A stretch of DNA of 64,000 nucleotides from JBEPTX01 sp041691795 (GTDB taxonomy: Bacteria > Patescibacteriota > Saccharimonadia > Saccharimonadales > Saccharimonadaceae), in assembly GCA_041691795.1 (NCBI GenBank), contig JBEPTX010000004.1, positions 1-64,000 on the forward strand, in the 5' to 3' direction. The stretch's first letter is position 1. Every line of letters begins with the position of its first letter. The notes beneath the pieces are model-generated. The model had not been told where the DNA came from. It ran no database searches and was given only the letters and a program-made list of their open reading frames with translations. Shown here piece by piece: positions 33,186 through 41,694 of this stretch. The position numbers and the translations under genes were made by a program.

Positions 33186-33239
33186 TTTGTTATAACAATC
33201 AGGCGTACAATGGAAACCACTAGGAAACTGGAGGTTGAC

Positions 33240-34451
33240 ATGGGGATGTTGGAGACGGCGCAGGCGAGTATTCGTCGGGCGGCAGCGCAAATTGGGATTG
33301 ATGATAGTGATCTGGACCGGGTGCTAACACCTGAACAGGAACACGACTTGAATCTAGAGGTGGACGGCGAAACATTGCGGGCATTTCGTGTGCAGCACAA
33401 TTCGCAACGTGGGCCGTACAAAGGCGGTGTACGATTTCATCCGGAAGTCCACTTGGACGAAGTGCGCGCACTTGCGACACTGATGAGTTTTAAAACGGCG
33501 GCTGTTGATATTCCACTGGGCGGTGGTAAGGGTGGTGTGGCCTACGAACCACGTGATCATGACGATAGTTTCAATGAAAAAGTAGCGCGTGAATATGTGC
33601 GGGCATTAGCCGAACATATTGGACCAAGTAAGGACGTCCCAGCGCCAGATGTGAATACGAGTGCTCAGACGATCGACTGGATGGTTGATGAATTTAGCAA
33701 GATTACTGGTGATGAAACCAAGGCGAGTTTTACTGGGAAATCACTTGGAAACGGTGGCTCCCGGGGTCGTGAGGCGGCAACCGGACGAGGTGGGGTGATT
33801 GCACTGCGTGAATATATTGCAGCGCATCCAGAACTTGATACACCACTGACAGTTGCGATTCAGGGGATTGGAAATGTTGGATTTTTCTTTGCACAAATTG
33901 CCGAAGCGCAGTTGCCTGTGCAAATTGTAGCGGTCAGTAATTCACGTAAATGTGTGGTTGTGAAAGATTTTGCGGACAACGAAAATAAGCTGGAATTTGC
34001 TGACAAGAAGTTTTCGCGTGATGTGATATTTGAGCTAGAAAGTGACCAAACCGAAGAGTGTGATGGTGCCGAGATTTTGTCGCTCGATGTTGACGTGTTG
34101 GTATTTGCAGCACTGGGTGATGTGATTGATGAGACGAATCAATCAGAGGTGAAAGCACCAATTTTATTGGAACTTGCCAACGGTCCGCTAGATGATAGGT
34201 CACATACATTGCTGACAAAACGGGGAACTGTCAGTATTCCGGACATCATTGCTAATGCAGGCGGTGTGATCGTGAGTTACTTAGAATGGCGTCAAAATTT
34301 GAGCCATGAGTCATGGGATGAAGAGCGGGTGAATAACGAACTTGATCGGATTCTTTCGCACGCAACCAACGCTATGATTGAACGTGCAAAACAGGATGGG
34401 ACATCGCTGCGCGAAGCGGCGTTTGTGATTGCACTCGAACGCCTGGTATAA
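33240..34451 (+). CDS. gdhA: glutamate dehydrogenase (Glu/Leu/Phe/Val family)
   Basis: This catalyses reversible oxidative deamination of glutamate, linking nitrogen and carbon pools. The start at 33240 has a GGAGG site 6 nt upstream; an ATG at 33210 lies on a TACAAT box. The 403-aa protein carries the catalytic-lysine segment GGGKGGVAYEPR near residue 97, the PAPDVNTSAQTIDWMVDEF block, the dinucleotide-binding IQGIGNVGFF near 207, and IANAGGVIVSYLEW near 334. Length is normal. Confidence 0.93.
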   Translation: MGMLETAQASIRRAAAQIGIDDSDLDRVLTPEQEHDLNLEVDGETLRAFRVQHNSQRGPYKGGVRFHPEVHLDEVRALATLMSFKTAAVDIPLGGGKGGVAYEPRDHDDSFNEKVAREYVRALAEHIGPSKDVPAPDVNTSAQTIDWMVDEFSKITGDETKASFTGKSLGNGGSRGREAATGRGGVIALREYIAAHPELDTPLTVAIQGIGNVGFFFAQIAEAQLPVQIVAVSNSRKCVVVKDFADNENKLEFADKKFSRDVIFELESDQTEECDGAEILSLDVDVLVFAALGDVIDETNQSEVKAPILLELANGPLDDRSHTLLTKRGTVSIPDIIANAGGVIVSYLEWRQNLSHESWDEERVNNELDRILSHATNAMIERAKQDGTSLREAAFVIALERLV

Positions 34452-34452
34452 T
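34447..34452 (+). promoter_or_regulatory. -10 box (TATAAT) of orn inside the gdhA 3' end
   Basis: TATAAT overlaps the gdhA stop and ends 7 nt before the orn ATG at 34460, so orn has its own leaderless start although it sits only 8 nt after gdhA. Confidence 0.5.
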
Positions 34453-34459
34453 AAGTCGC

Positions 34460-35008
34460 ATGGCAAAAAAAGCGAAAATATTGTGGATGGATTTGGAGAT
34501 GACCGGACTCGACCCTGTCGAGGATCGGATTTTGGAAGTGGCCGTGATTGCGACTGACTGGGATTTTACGGAAATGGCGACCTATGAAGGTATTGTAAAA
34601 GTTGGACCGCGACTAGTCGAGCGACGAATGTTGGTCGGCAAAAAATTCTGGGATGCGAATCCTGAATCACGCGATGGACTATTGAAACAAAATCTTGAAA
34701 AAGGTCGTTCAGGACGGATTATCGAGAATGAACTGTTGGCATTTTTGGACGAGCATTTTGAGGACGGAAAACCGGTGTTACTCGCCGGTAATTCGATTCA
34801 TCAGGATCGTAAGTTTATTACGAATGAATGGGGGCGATTGGACGCACGATTGCACTATCGGATGTTGGATGTGAGTGCCTGGAAAGTGGTGTTTGAAGGT
34901 AAATTTGGTAAACGATTTGCGAAGCCCGAAGAGCACCGAGCGCTTGCTGATATTCGTGGAAGTATCATGGAACTGAAATATTATTTAGGTAAAGTGCGAA
35001 CTTCATGA
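34460..35008 (+). CDS. orn: oligoribonuclease
   Basis: This DEDDh exonuclease degrades 2-5-nt RNA fragments to mononucleotides. The 182-aa protein has D11 and E13 in WMDLEMTGLDP, the HQDRKFI motif near residue 114 and EEHRALADIRGSI near 158-170, completing the D-E-D-D-H set. Length matches E. coli Orn (181 aa). Its stop overlaps the start of the next gene (ATGA), so translation is coupled. Confidence 0.95.
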   Translation: MAKKAKILWMDLEMTGLDPVEDRILEVAVIATDWDFTEMATYEGIVKVGPRLVERRMLVGKKFWDANPESRDGLLKQNLEKGRSGRIIENELLAFLDEHFEDGKPVLLAGNSIHQDRKFITNEWGRLDARLHYRMLDVSAWKVVFEGKFGKRFAKPEEHRALADIRGSIMELKYYLGKVRTS

Positions 35009-35337
35009 CACACAAACAATTAGAAGATTTTCTATTGCAGCAGCCAAAAGTGTGGTTGGATTATCCATTTGGCGAAGGCACGGCAGTTTATAAATTTGGT
35101 GATAGATCTGATGGTAAAATTGTGGCGATTATTGATGAAAAAAGCAAACCTTTGCGGGTGAGTTTGAAATGTGATCCCCAGCTGGCGATTGTGCTACGTG
35201 ACAAATACGAAACGGTTGTCCCTGGGTATCATTTGAACAAGAAACATTGGAATACGATTATTTGTACGGGCCAGATGCCAGATGATGAGATTATCGATCT
35301 GGCGAGGTTGAGCTACAATTTGGTATCTGAAGGCTAG
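35005..35337 (+). CDS. MmcQ/YjbR-like protein
   Basis: The 110-aa protein matches the YjbR/CyaY-like fold family: VWLDYPFGEGTAVYKFGDR near residues 16-34, VSLKCDPQLAIVLRDKY near 53-69 and HWNTIICTGQMPDDEIIDLARLSYNLV. The family is thought to bind DNA or metal but has no firm function. It overlaps orn by 4 nt, and its last 4 nt overlap the stop of the convergent gene. Confidence 0.85.
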   Translation: MTHKQLEDFLLQQPKVWLDYPFGEGTAVYKFGDRSDGKIVAIIDEKSKPLRVSLKCDPQLAIVLRDKYETVVPGYHLNKKHWNTIICTGQMPDDEIIDLARLSYNLVSEG

Positions 35338-36155
35338 TTGCTTTCTTTGAAGTCGGCGAAAGCTTTTTGAATTGACGTGACGGTGGGGAGAGCCTTTTTG
35401 GCGTTGTCCGAGATTGATTTGCTGGTGCTTTTGGCCATTGTATTGTACATCACGATCATTGCTTGGGCTTGGTAGGCCATCTCGCTGGCGTAGTTACGGT
35501 CGAGTGTTGCGTTGAGACGAGCATCTTCGAGTTTGGCAATGATTGCATCGATGTAGGCTTTTTGGTTAGCCCGGATAGTTTTGTCTAGGTTTTTGAGGAT
35601 CAAGCCATTGGTCGACATTGGTTCGATGAGATCGCGTTGGGCGTTTGTGATAAAAATCTTGAAATCACTGTCTGTACCGCTGAGTTTGCTGCTTTTGATG
35701 TAGCGGTGGTAGTTAGGAACCGCTTTGAGGTAGTAGTCGTAGCGGTCATAAAGTGTTTGAGCGGTTGTGGTGTTGCTTTTGCCACTGAAAAGCGAAATGA
35801 TGCCAACGCCAAACATGAATAGAATCGCCATGCCGATCAAGATCCAGGTAAAACTACCGCTAAAGAGTTTGGGACCGCGTGGTGGTGGGGCAATGGTATC
35901 AAGATAGTCAGCGCCATAGGTGCTGGCAGCAATTGGCTGGCCTGGCATGCCAGGGTTGGGTAGTGTCGGTTGTGTGGGACGTCCGGGATTGAACTGACCC
36001 GGCTGTGCAAATGGTTGCGGTGGTGCCATACCTGGCTGAGCGAATGGGTCTGAGCCTGGTTGTAGTGGCGTTTGCTGAGGGGCAACAGGTGGGAATCCTG
36101 GCTGGGGTGGACCGGCAGGTTGAAACGGATTCTGAGGTTGTTGGCTTGGATTCAT
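35334..36155 (-). CDS. membrane protein with proline/glutamine-rich N-terminus
   Basis: I do not recognise the family. Residues 1-90 are a disordered Pro/Gln/Gly-rich segment (repeated QPG and FAQPG). One membrane helix lies at about 104-126 (TWILIGMAILFMFGVGIISL), followed by a helical extracellular domain (about 135-273) rich in Ala, Asn and Lys. A proline-rich cytoplasmic tail before a single helix recurs in this window. There is no clear ribosome-binding site; a TGAAAT sequence ends 6 nt before the ATG. Confidence 0.65.
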   Translation of the reverse strand: MNPSQQPQNPFQPAGPPQPGFPPVAPQQTPLQPGSDPFAQPGMAPPQPFAQPGQFNPGRPTQPTLPNPGMPGQPIAASTYGADYLDTIAPPPRGPKLFSGSFTWILIGMAILFMFGVGIISLFSGKSNTTTAQTLYDRYDYYLKAVPNYHRYIKSSKLSGTDSDFKIFITNAQRDLIEPMSTNGLILKNLDKTIRANQKAYIDAIIAKLEDARLNATLDRNYASEMAYQAQAMIVMYNTMAKSTSKSISDNAKKALPTVTSIQKAFADFKESN

Positions 36156-36220
36156 AACTGTATTTCATTTAACCATAAAGGGGAAGAGGATGGAAGTGCC
36201 TCGTAGTGTTCGCTTTGTTC

Positions 36221-36393
36221 ACCATCATGAAGCATATGATCATAGCCTGAGTCTCCTCACGCCATGTAAAATCGATCGTTTGCTCATTGTATCCTGCGGA
36301 ACTCCCTGGGGTCAGACATCCTCGGATAGTCAGGAGCAAACGGTCGATTTTATGGGTGCATCGACAGGACTATGACATATGCTTCACGATGGT
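36221..36393. repeat. 173-nt long near-perfect hairpin upstream of dnaG
   Basis: The outer arms 36221-36245 and 36370-36393 pair over 23 of 25 positions (one mismatch, one bulge). The inner arms 36268-36285 and 36334-36351 pair over all 18 positions, one being G-U. Between them cctg/cagg and ccat/atgg also pair, and the tip contains tatcc/ggata. The whole segment could form one rod. It could be a small RNA, a MITE-like inverted-repeat element, or a processing signal. It shows no coding potential and no match I know to 6S, SRP or tmRNA. Confidence 0.65.
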
Positions 36394-36441
36394 TCGACGC
36401 TGACAAAGGCGTACAGTAGTGACCTTAATCTGAAACAGAGG

Positions 36442-36447
36442 TATAAT
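36442..36447 (+). promoter_or_regulatory. -10 box (TATAAT) of dnaG-rpoD, leaderless spacing
   Basis: TATAAT ends 6 nt before the ATG at 36454. This sets the dnaG start; the longer ORF from 36379 begins inside the hairpin. Confidence 0.6.
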
Positions 36448-36453
36448 CGAAGT

Positions 36454-38199
36454 ATGCAAGATGCCAAAGAGGAAGTGCGGGCACGACTAAGCATCGAGGA
36501 TGTGGTGGGCGAGTATGTGGTGTTGAAGCGAGCCGGGCGGAACTTTAAGGGTTTGAGCCCGTTTAGTGGTGAGAGAACGCCGAGCTTTTTCGTGAGTCCG
36601 GACAAGCATATTTGGCATGATTTTTCGTCGAATAAGGGTGGTGACGTATTTTCGTTTGTGATGGAAGTTGAAGGTATGGATTTTCGCCAGGCACTGGAAC
36701 ATTTGGCACGCAAAGCTGGTGTTGATTTGTCGATGTATGATACCAAGGGCAGCCAAGAGATTGCGGCACGAAAACGACGTTTGTACGAGGCACATGATTT
36801 GGCAGCTAAGTACTATCAACAGAGTTTGCTTAGTAATCAACATGCGCTGGAGTACGTATTCAAGAAGCGTGGGTTGAGCAAGGAAATTGTTCAGGAATTT
36901 CGGATTGGATATGCGCCAACGACTGGCGATGCGCTGACACAATTCCTTATCAAAAAGGGTTTTACGAAAAAAGAACTGGCTGATGGTGGACTGACGAATC
37001 GTTACGACACTGACATGTTCCGTGGTCGCATGACGGTGCCGCTGATGGATGGAACGGGGCAGGTGATTGGGTTTACAGCTCGCATTATCGAGGAGGATCC
37101 GAAGGCACCAAAATATCTCAACACACCGCAGACGTTGTTGTATGACAAAAGTCGTCATGTATTTGGACTATCTCAGGCAAAAGAGGCGATTCGTAACGCT
37201 GATTATTCTGTAGTTGTCGAGGGGAATTTAGATGTGGTGAGTAGCCACCAAGCCGGGATTCGTCCGGTTGTGGCGACTGCAGGAACGGCCATGACTGAAC
37301 ATCATTTGCGTGCACTGCGGCGCCTGAGTGGTAATGTGCGATTGGCGTTTGATGGTGACAAGGCGGGCTTGGCAGCAACTGAACGGGCGATTCCGATTGC
37401 ACAAGCGGTTGGTGTGGAACTAACGATTATCACGCTGAAAGGTGATGCCAAAGACCCAGATGAACTGATTCAGCAAGATCCAAAATTATGGCAGCAATCA
37501 ATTGATGCATCTGAACCTGTTGTGGACTGGGTGTTAGGTCAATACCAGAAACGTGAAGATGTGACGACTGCAGCTGGCAAGCGACGATTTACGACGGCGG
37601 CACTCGCCGTGGTTCGATCACTAGCGGATGCGGTTGAGCGAGATCATTATATGCAGGAAATTGCCAAGATAACCAACTCGTCGATTGATGCACTTTCGTC
37701 TAAATTAGCGGATGTGGAAAGTGCAAAGGAAACCCAACTGAAACCAGTTGTTGCGAGTCACAACGAACCGGCTGACGATCATGCCTATCAGGATAATGCG
37801 ATTGCGGTTGCATTCATTGACAGTGCTGTCCATGATTTATTTAATGATCTGAAACCAGAAATGTTTACGGGCGAGCAACGCCAGGCAGTTGTGCGTTATA
37901 TTGTCAGCCATCCTGGCAAAACAATCACCGATACGCCACCAGAGTTGCAAATGTACGATACCTATGTAAAAATAGTAGTATTAAAGGCCGACACGCGCTA
38001 TGCCGACTGGAGTGATCAAGATCGCTACTTTGAAACGGCACGCTTGCTCCGCCAGGTTGCGACCGAACATAAGAAACAGCAAAAAGAAGTTCTCGATCAG
38101 CAATTACGTAGTGCCGAATCCGAAGGTGATGAGGAAACTGCGGCACGCCTCAGAACGGAATTATCAATGTTAATCAAGGAGATTCATAGTGCCAGATAA
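36454..38199 (+). CDS. dnaG: DNA primase DnaG with a zinc-less CHC2 domain
   Basis: This makes RNA primers for replication. The 581-aa protein has the N-terminal CHC2 fold, a TOPRIM domain with VVVEGNLDVVSSHQAG near residue 252 and LAFDGDKAGLAATERA near 301, and a C-terminal helicase-binding region. In the CHC2 part the sequence LSPFSGERTPSFFVSPDK and HDFSSNKGGDVFSF keeps the fold residues, but the four zinc ligands of typical primases (C, H, C, C) are S35, S38, D56 and S59. The zinc ribbon is therefore probably metal-free. It overlaps rpoD by 11 nt, the classical dnaG-rpoD pairing. Confidence 0.95.
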   Translation: MQDAKEEVRARLSIEDVVGEYVVLKRAGRNFKGLSPFSGERTPSFFVSPDKHIWHDFSSNKGGDVFSFVMEVEGMDFRQALEHLARKAGVDLSMYDTKGSQEIAARKRRLYEAHDLAAKYYQQSLLSNQHALEYVFKKRGLSKEIVQEFRIGYAPTTGDALTQFLIKKGFTKKELADGGLTNRYDTDMFRGRMTVPLMDGTGQVIGFTARIIEEDPKAPKYLNTPQTLLYDKSRHVFGLSQAKEAIRNADYSVVVEGNLDVVSSHQAGIRPVVATAGTAMTEHHLRALRRLSGNVRLAFDGDKAGLAATERAIPIAQAVGVELTIITLKGDAKDPDELIQQDPKLWQQSIDASEPVVDWVLGQYQKREDVTTAAGKRRFTTAALAVVRSLADAVERDHYMQEIAKITNSSIDALSSKLADVESAKETQLKPVVASHNEPADDHAYQDNAIAVAFIDSAVHDLFNDLKPEMFTGEQRQAVVRYIVSHPGKTITDTPPELQMYDTYVKIVVLKADTRYADWSDQDRYFETARLLRQVATEHKKQQKEVLDQQLRSAESEGDEETAARLRTELSMLIKEIHSAR

Positions 38200-39196
38200 T
38201 GATGATGTAGTGATAAAAGATGATGATGCTGATGAAGCAAACGAACCGATCAGCGGTGCTTTGCCAAGTATTAACGATATTGAAGAACCTGCAGTTGAAG
38301 AATTGGAAGAGGAAGAGGTTGATGACGAGACGTTGAATGCTGGACAGTATTTTGACGACGTCAGTGACGATAGTGTGCGTTTGTATCTGCGTGAAATTGG
38401 TAAAATCCCACTTTTGAATGCCGAAGAAGAACTGGCTTTGGCGCAGCGCGTCGTTGCCGGTGAGAAAAAGGCCAAAGACAAAATGGCCGAGGCAAATATG
38501 CGTTTGGTGGTATCAATTGCGAAACGTTATAGTGGTCGTGGACTTGATTTTCTGGACCTGATTCAAGAGGGTAATACGGGACTATTACGTGCGGTTGAAA
38601 AGTTTGATCCGGACAAAGGATTTAAATTTAGTACTTACGCAACGTGGTGGATCCGCCAGGCGATTACACGTGCGATTGCTGATCAGGCTCGTACGATTCG
38701 TATCCCGGTGCACATGGTTGAAACGATCAACAAGTTGCTACGTACGCAACGCCGCATGACGCAGGAGTTGAACCGTGAACCGACCATCGAAGAACTTGCC
38801 AAAGAGCTAGAGATGGAACCGGACAAGGTTGAATATGTGATCAAGATCAAGCAAGACATCACATCACTTGATGCTGGTGTTGGTCGTGATGGTGAGGATG
38901 AAGATTCTGTATTAGGTGATTTTATCGAAGACGAAGATGGCACAACACCTGAAGAATCTGCCACGATGCAGTTGCTGAAAGAGCAAGTGCAGGCTGTGCT
39001 TTCGACGCTTTCTGATCGCGAACAAAAGATTATCAAGATGCGGTTTGGGCTAGAAAATGGCAAGTCACATACGCTTGAAGAAGTTGGCCAGGAATTTGCT
39101 GTGACACGTGAACGTATTCGTCAGATCGAAGCGAAGGCTTTGGCGAAATTACGTAAACACAAAGATGCTAAGAAATTGCATGAGTATCTAGGCTAG
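38189..39196 (+). CDS. rpoD: principal sigma factor RpoD (SigA)
   Basis: This directs RNA polymerase to housekeeping promoters. The 335-aa protein begins with GTG at 38189 inside the end of dnaG, with AAGGAG 7 nt upstream. An acidic N-terminus (about 1-60) replaces region 1.1. Region 1.2 (VRLYLREIGKIPLL), 2.2-2.4 (LDLIQEGNTGLLRAVEKFD, FSTYATWWIRQAITRAIAD), region 3 and region 4.2 (HTLEEVGQEFAVTRERIRQIEAKAL) are complete. Its consensus fits the many TATAAT boxes in the window. Confidence 0.96.
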   Translation: MPDNDDVVIKDDDADEANEPISGALPSINDIEEPAVEELEEEEVDDETLNAGQYFDDVSDDSVRLYLREIGKIPLLNAEEELALAQRVVAGEKKAKDKMAEANMRLVVSIAKRYSGRGLDFLDLIQEGNTGLLRAVEKFDPDKGFKFSTYATWWIRQAITRAIADQARTIRIPVHMVETINKLLRTQRRMTQELNREPTIEELAKELEMEPDKVEYVIKIKQDITSLDAGVGRDGEDEDSVLGDFIEDEDGTTPEESATMQLLKEQVQAVLSTLSDREQKIIKMRFGLENGKSHTLEEVGQEFAVTRERIRQIEAKALAKLRKHKDAKKLHEYLG

Positions 39197-39209
39197 ATAT
39201 CAACACAAG

Positions 39210-39237
39210 AAAACAGCTTCCGGTTGGAAGCTGTTTT
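39210..39237. terminator. bidirectional terminator after rpoD
   Basis: A perfect 12-bp stem (aaaacagcttcc with ggaagctgtttt) with a ggtt loop and a T-run. It lies between convergent genes. Confidence 0.88.
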
Positions 39238-39239
39238 TG

Positions 39240-39818
39240 TTAGTGATCGTAAAACTTGATATGTTCAAGTTCTTGGTCAAGTTGTTCGTAGAGGCTATCT
39301 AGGTCTTTGTTATTGATGATCGTGTGATCGGCGATGGCGATTGGGCCACCTTTTTCGAGATTTTCGATTTCGGACCAGTCACGGTCATTTGCCTCGACTT
39401 CGGTAAGTGGACGAACTGGACGAATTGCGAGACGGTGATGACGCATGTGTTTTGGTGCAACGACAGCGACAACGGTCAGTTCGCCGGGAAACTCGGTTTT
39501 CATAACTTTGTATTCGGTCCAGCTGTAGAGGCCATCAGCAATAATGTGATGTTGGCCTGCTGCAATAAGGTCATTAATTTGTTGCACGATTCGTTTGACG
39601 ACAACGTCTTTGCCTTCTTCGTTACGCAACTTTTCGCGAATCATTTGTTCATTTTCGGGCGTTACGTCTAATCCTGCGTCTTTGACTGCTTGGAGAATAA
39701 CACCTCCAAAATAAACTTTTGGGTAGCCTTTTTCGGTGAGATAATCAACTGCTGAACTTTTGCCGACGCCGGGCAAGCCAACGAATGCGACGATTTTTAC
39801 GTTTTCGTGATGTGTCAT
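39240..39818 (-). CDS. UPF0200-like P-loop nucleotide/CoA kinase
   Basis: The 192-aa protein starts with the P-loop VAFVGLPGVGKSSAVDYL (about 9-26), then YFGGVILQAVKDAGLDVTPENEQ and REKLRNEEGKDVVVKRIV. This order matches the mainly archaeal UPF0200 family, related to dephospho-CoA and adenylate kinases. Later blocks IADGLYSWTEYKVMKTEF and VVAVVAPKHMRHHRLAIRPV resemble the LID region. The ATG at 39818 follows TATACT by 7 nt; the ORF upstream to 40022 is not used. The phosphate acceptor is unknown. Confidence 0.75.
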   Translation of the reverse strand: MTHHENVKIVAFVGLPGVGKSSAVDYLTEKGYPKVYFGGVILQAVKDAGLDVTPENEQMIREKLRNEEGKDVVVKRIVQQINDLIAAGQHHIIADGLYSWTEYKVMKTEFPGELTVVAVVAPKHMRHHRLAIRPVRPLTEVEANDRDWSEIENLEKGGPIAIADHTIINNKDLDSLYEQLDQELEHIKFYDH

Positions 39819-39825
39819 TGTCTGT

Positions 39826-39831
39826 AGTATA
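39826..39831 (-). promoter_or_regulatory. -10 box (TATACT) of the UPF0200-like gene, leaderless spacing
   Basis: On the minus strand TATACT, 7 nt, then the ATG at 39818. It is divergent from the prenyl synthase promoter. Confidence 0.55.
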
Positions 39832-39855
39832 ACAAATTTTTGCAGGGGAGAGGAG

Positions 39856-39861
39856 TATGAT
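39856..39861 (+). promoter_or_regulatory. -10 box (TATGAT) of the polyprenyl synthetase gene
   Basis: TATGAT ends 9 nt before the ATG at 39871, so the leader would be about 2-3 nt. Confidence 0.4.
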
Positions 39862-39870
39862 AAATACAGT

Positions 39871-40896
39871 ATGATTCCAAAAGTTCTGCGACATAAAAAG
39901 GCAATTGATGATGATCTTGTGGCGATGTCAGGGCGATGGCACGATGAGTGGGCCGAAAAATACACACCAACTTCGTTAGTTGTGCTGGATAGTTTGATTG
40001 ATTTTTTGAATCGTGGTGGCAAACGAGTTCGTGGCGCGCTGGCAATGGAAAGTTATTTTTTGCACGGTGGCAAAGATCAGAAAGTGGCGATTGGAGCAGC
40101 GCGGGTAGTTGAATTAGTGCAAGCATCGCTACTTATCATGGATGACATTCAGGATAATTCGGCGATGCGACGTGGGGGACCGACGATTCATACACAACTT
40201 GCGGGTGAGTACGACGCACATTACGGCGAGGCTCAAGGATTGAACGCGGAAATGATGGCCAGTCAGCAGGCGATGATTGAATTAATGGGACTCCCAGCGG
40301 CAGATGCAGACAAAGTACGAACTGCGAAATTACTTGCGCAAGATATTAGCGTGACGATTGTTGGCCAGATAAATGATATTTACAACCAGGTTGCAGTTGA
40401 ACCTGTGAATCGTGAAACAATTATTGATACACTGACTTGGAAAACGGCATATTATACGTTTGTGAGTCCGCTCGAACTGGGTGCATGTTTGGCGGGCAAA
40501 GATGGCCTGAGCGATCGTCTGCGCAATTATGCGCTAAGTGCTGGTCTGGCGTTTCAGATAAGTGATGACGTTTTGGGGGTGTTTGGGACGAGCCACGATG
40601 TGGGCAAAAGTGCCGATGATGATATTCGTGAGGGCAAGGCAACATTGCTAATTGCGTATGCACGTGAACATGCAACTGTTGAACAATTGAAAAAAATAAA
40701 TGGAATTTTGGGTGATAGTCGAGCGACGACAAAGCAATGTAATGAGGTGCGAGAGATTTTGCTGGCGACGGGTGCGAAGGAACATGCGCAGGAACAGGCA
40801 AAGCTGTATGCGTTGAAGGCTGAAGCTGCGCTTGGTGACAAGCCTGAGGAGTTTTTGGTGGAGTTGGTGCGGTTTGCAGTGGATCGGAAGTCGTAA
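39871..40896 (+). CDS. polyprenyl (geranylgeranyl/farnesyl-type) diphosphate synthase
   Basis: This trans-prenyltransferase builds an isoprenoid diphosphate chain from IPP. The 341-aa protein has the GGKRVRGAL substrate motif near residue 50, the first Asp-rich motif LLIMDDIQDNSAMRRGG near 88-104 and the second ISDDVLGVFG near 230. The product would prime the cis-prenyltransferase encoded on the other strand 3 nt downstream, giving the lipid carrier for cell-wall synthesis. Chain length cannot be read with certainty. Confidence 0.92.
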   Translation: MIPKVLRHKKAIDDDLVAMSGRWHDEWAEKYTPTSLVVLDSLIDFLNRGGKRVRGALAMESYFLHGGKDQKVAIGAARVVELVQASLLIMDDIQDNSAMRRGGPTIHTQLAGEYDAHYGEAQGLNAEMMASQQAMIELMGLPAADADKVRTAKLLAQDISVTIVGQINDIYNQVAVEPVNRETIIDTLTWKTAYYTFVSPLELGACLAGKDGLSDRLRNYALSAGLAFQISDDVLGVFGTSHDVGKSADDDIREGKATLLIAYAREHATVEQLKKINGILGDSRATTKQCNEVREILLATGAKEHAQEQAKLYALKAEAALGDKPEEFLVELVRFAVDRKS

Positions 40897-40899
40897 GAA

Positions 40900-41610
40900 C
40901 TATTTTCCTTTGCGGCGTTCACGAGATTTGAATTCGTCGATAATATTACTTAGGATTTCAGCGCTGAAATCCGGCCATAACACTTCTGGGAATGCATATT
41001 GAGATTCGTCAGTTAGTAGACTCAAAAATCCGGCACTGTTGTGCGGATCTAGCCATGCACCGGTTCGGATAATCAGATCGACGTCGGGTAGGGTATGTGT
41101 CCAGGAATGGGCACGTAGGCTTTTGGTTGCTTGTTCGAGCGACGTGGGTTGGTCGGCAGCTGCCGCTACAAACGCGGCGGCTCGTTCACGGGCACCACTG
41201 TAATCGATAAGTAATGTCAAAACTTTGCCGCGCCGATGAGCGGTTTTTTCGATTGCAGAATTTATAACGTCGATTGTGGCGGGCGACAAACTATTGCGCC
41301 ATTCGCCGATAACTTGGATGCGGACATCATGTTCGGCGATGAGTTTGTGATCGGCGAAGCGACTAATGTTTTCGCGGTACAGTCGGTCAATGCTTTGGAA
41401 AAAATCATTGTCCCGATCGGCGATATTGGCATGCGAGCTACCCCAGAGTGATAGGTGAGTGACCCCGCTATCAAACGCAGTTTGGGTGGCTTCCAATGTG
41501 CGGTCGATACCTTGGTCGTATAGTTTTTTGTACCCAATCAACCCCCTTTTTTTAGCCCAACGGCGATTGCCATCAGGGATGATTGCTACATGGAAGCTCG
41601 TTACTGTCAT
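40900..41610 (-). CDS. uppS: cis-prenyltransferase (undecaprenyl diphosphate synthase family)
   Basis: This makes the long-chain carrier lipid for peptidoglycan. The 236-aa protein keeps the family start IIPDGNRRWAKKRG with the catalytic Asp, and LSLWGSS near residue 50. The C-terminal block is divergent: LPDVDLIIRTGAWLDPHNSAGFL and SQYAFPEVLWPDF replace the usual LIRTSGE...SNFLLWQ, keeping the Arg and the final LWPDF. The start at 41610 follows TATAAT by 9 nt. It converges with the prenyl synthase gene. Confidence 0.85.
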   Translation of the reverse strand: MTVTSFHVAIIPDGNRRWAKKRGLIGYKKLYDQGIDRTLEATQTAFDSGVTHLSLWGSSHANIADRDNDFFQSIDRLYRENISRFADHKLIAEHDVRIQVIGEWRNSLSPATIDVINSAIEKTAHRRGKVLTLLIDYSGARERAAAFVAAAADQPTSLEQATKSLRAHSWTHTLPDVDLIIRTGAWLDPHNSAGFLSLLTDESQYAFPEVLWPDFSAEILSNIIDEFKSRERRKGK

Positions 41611-41619
41611 CTTGCATCT

Positions 41620-41625
41620 ATTATA
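41620..41625 (-). promoter_or_regulatory. -10 box (TATAAT) of uppS
   Basis: A minus-strand TATAAT ends 9 nt before the ATG at 41610. Confidence 0.5.
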
Positions 41626-41666
41626 GCAAAATGGCATGACTGCTTGAATTATTGTGATAAATATAC

Positions 41667-41672
41667 TATAAT
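41667..41672 (+). promoter_or_regulatory. -10 box (TATAAT) of the 345-aa orphan
   Basis: TATAAT lies 22 nt before the GTG start, leaving a leader of about 16 nt with an AAAGGATG ribosome-binding site. Confidence 0.5.
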
Positions 41673-41694
41673 CGCCCCAAGTAAAGGATGAAGA

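Noticed and set aside
36190..36375. 61-aa ORF
   Set aside because: It runs through the long hairpin, has no homology I recognise, and its codons mirror the inverted repeat; it is best seen as chance.
36221..36393. 6S, SRP or tmRNA gene
   Set aside because: I see no central bubble as in 6S RNA, no GGAA-capped SRP domain and no tmRNA acceptor or tag sequence; only the length is similar.
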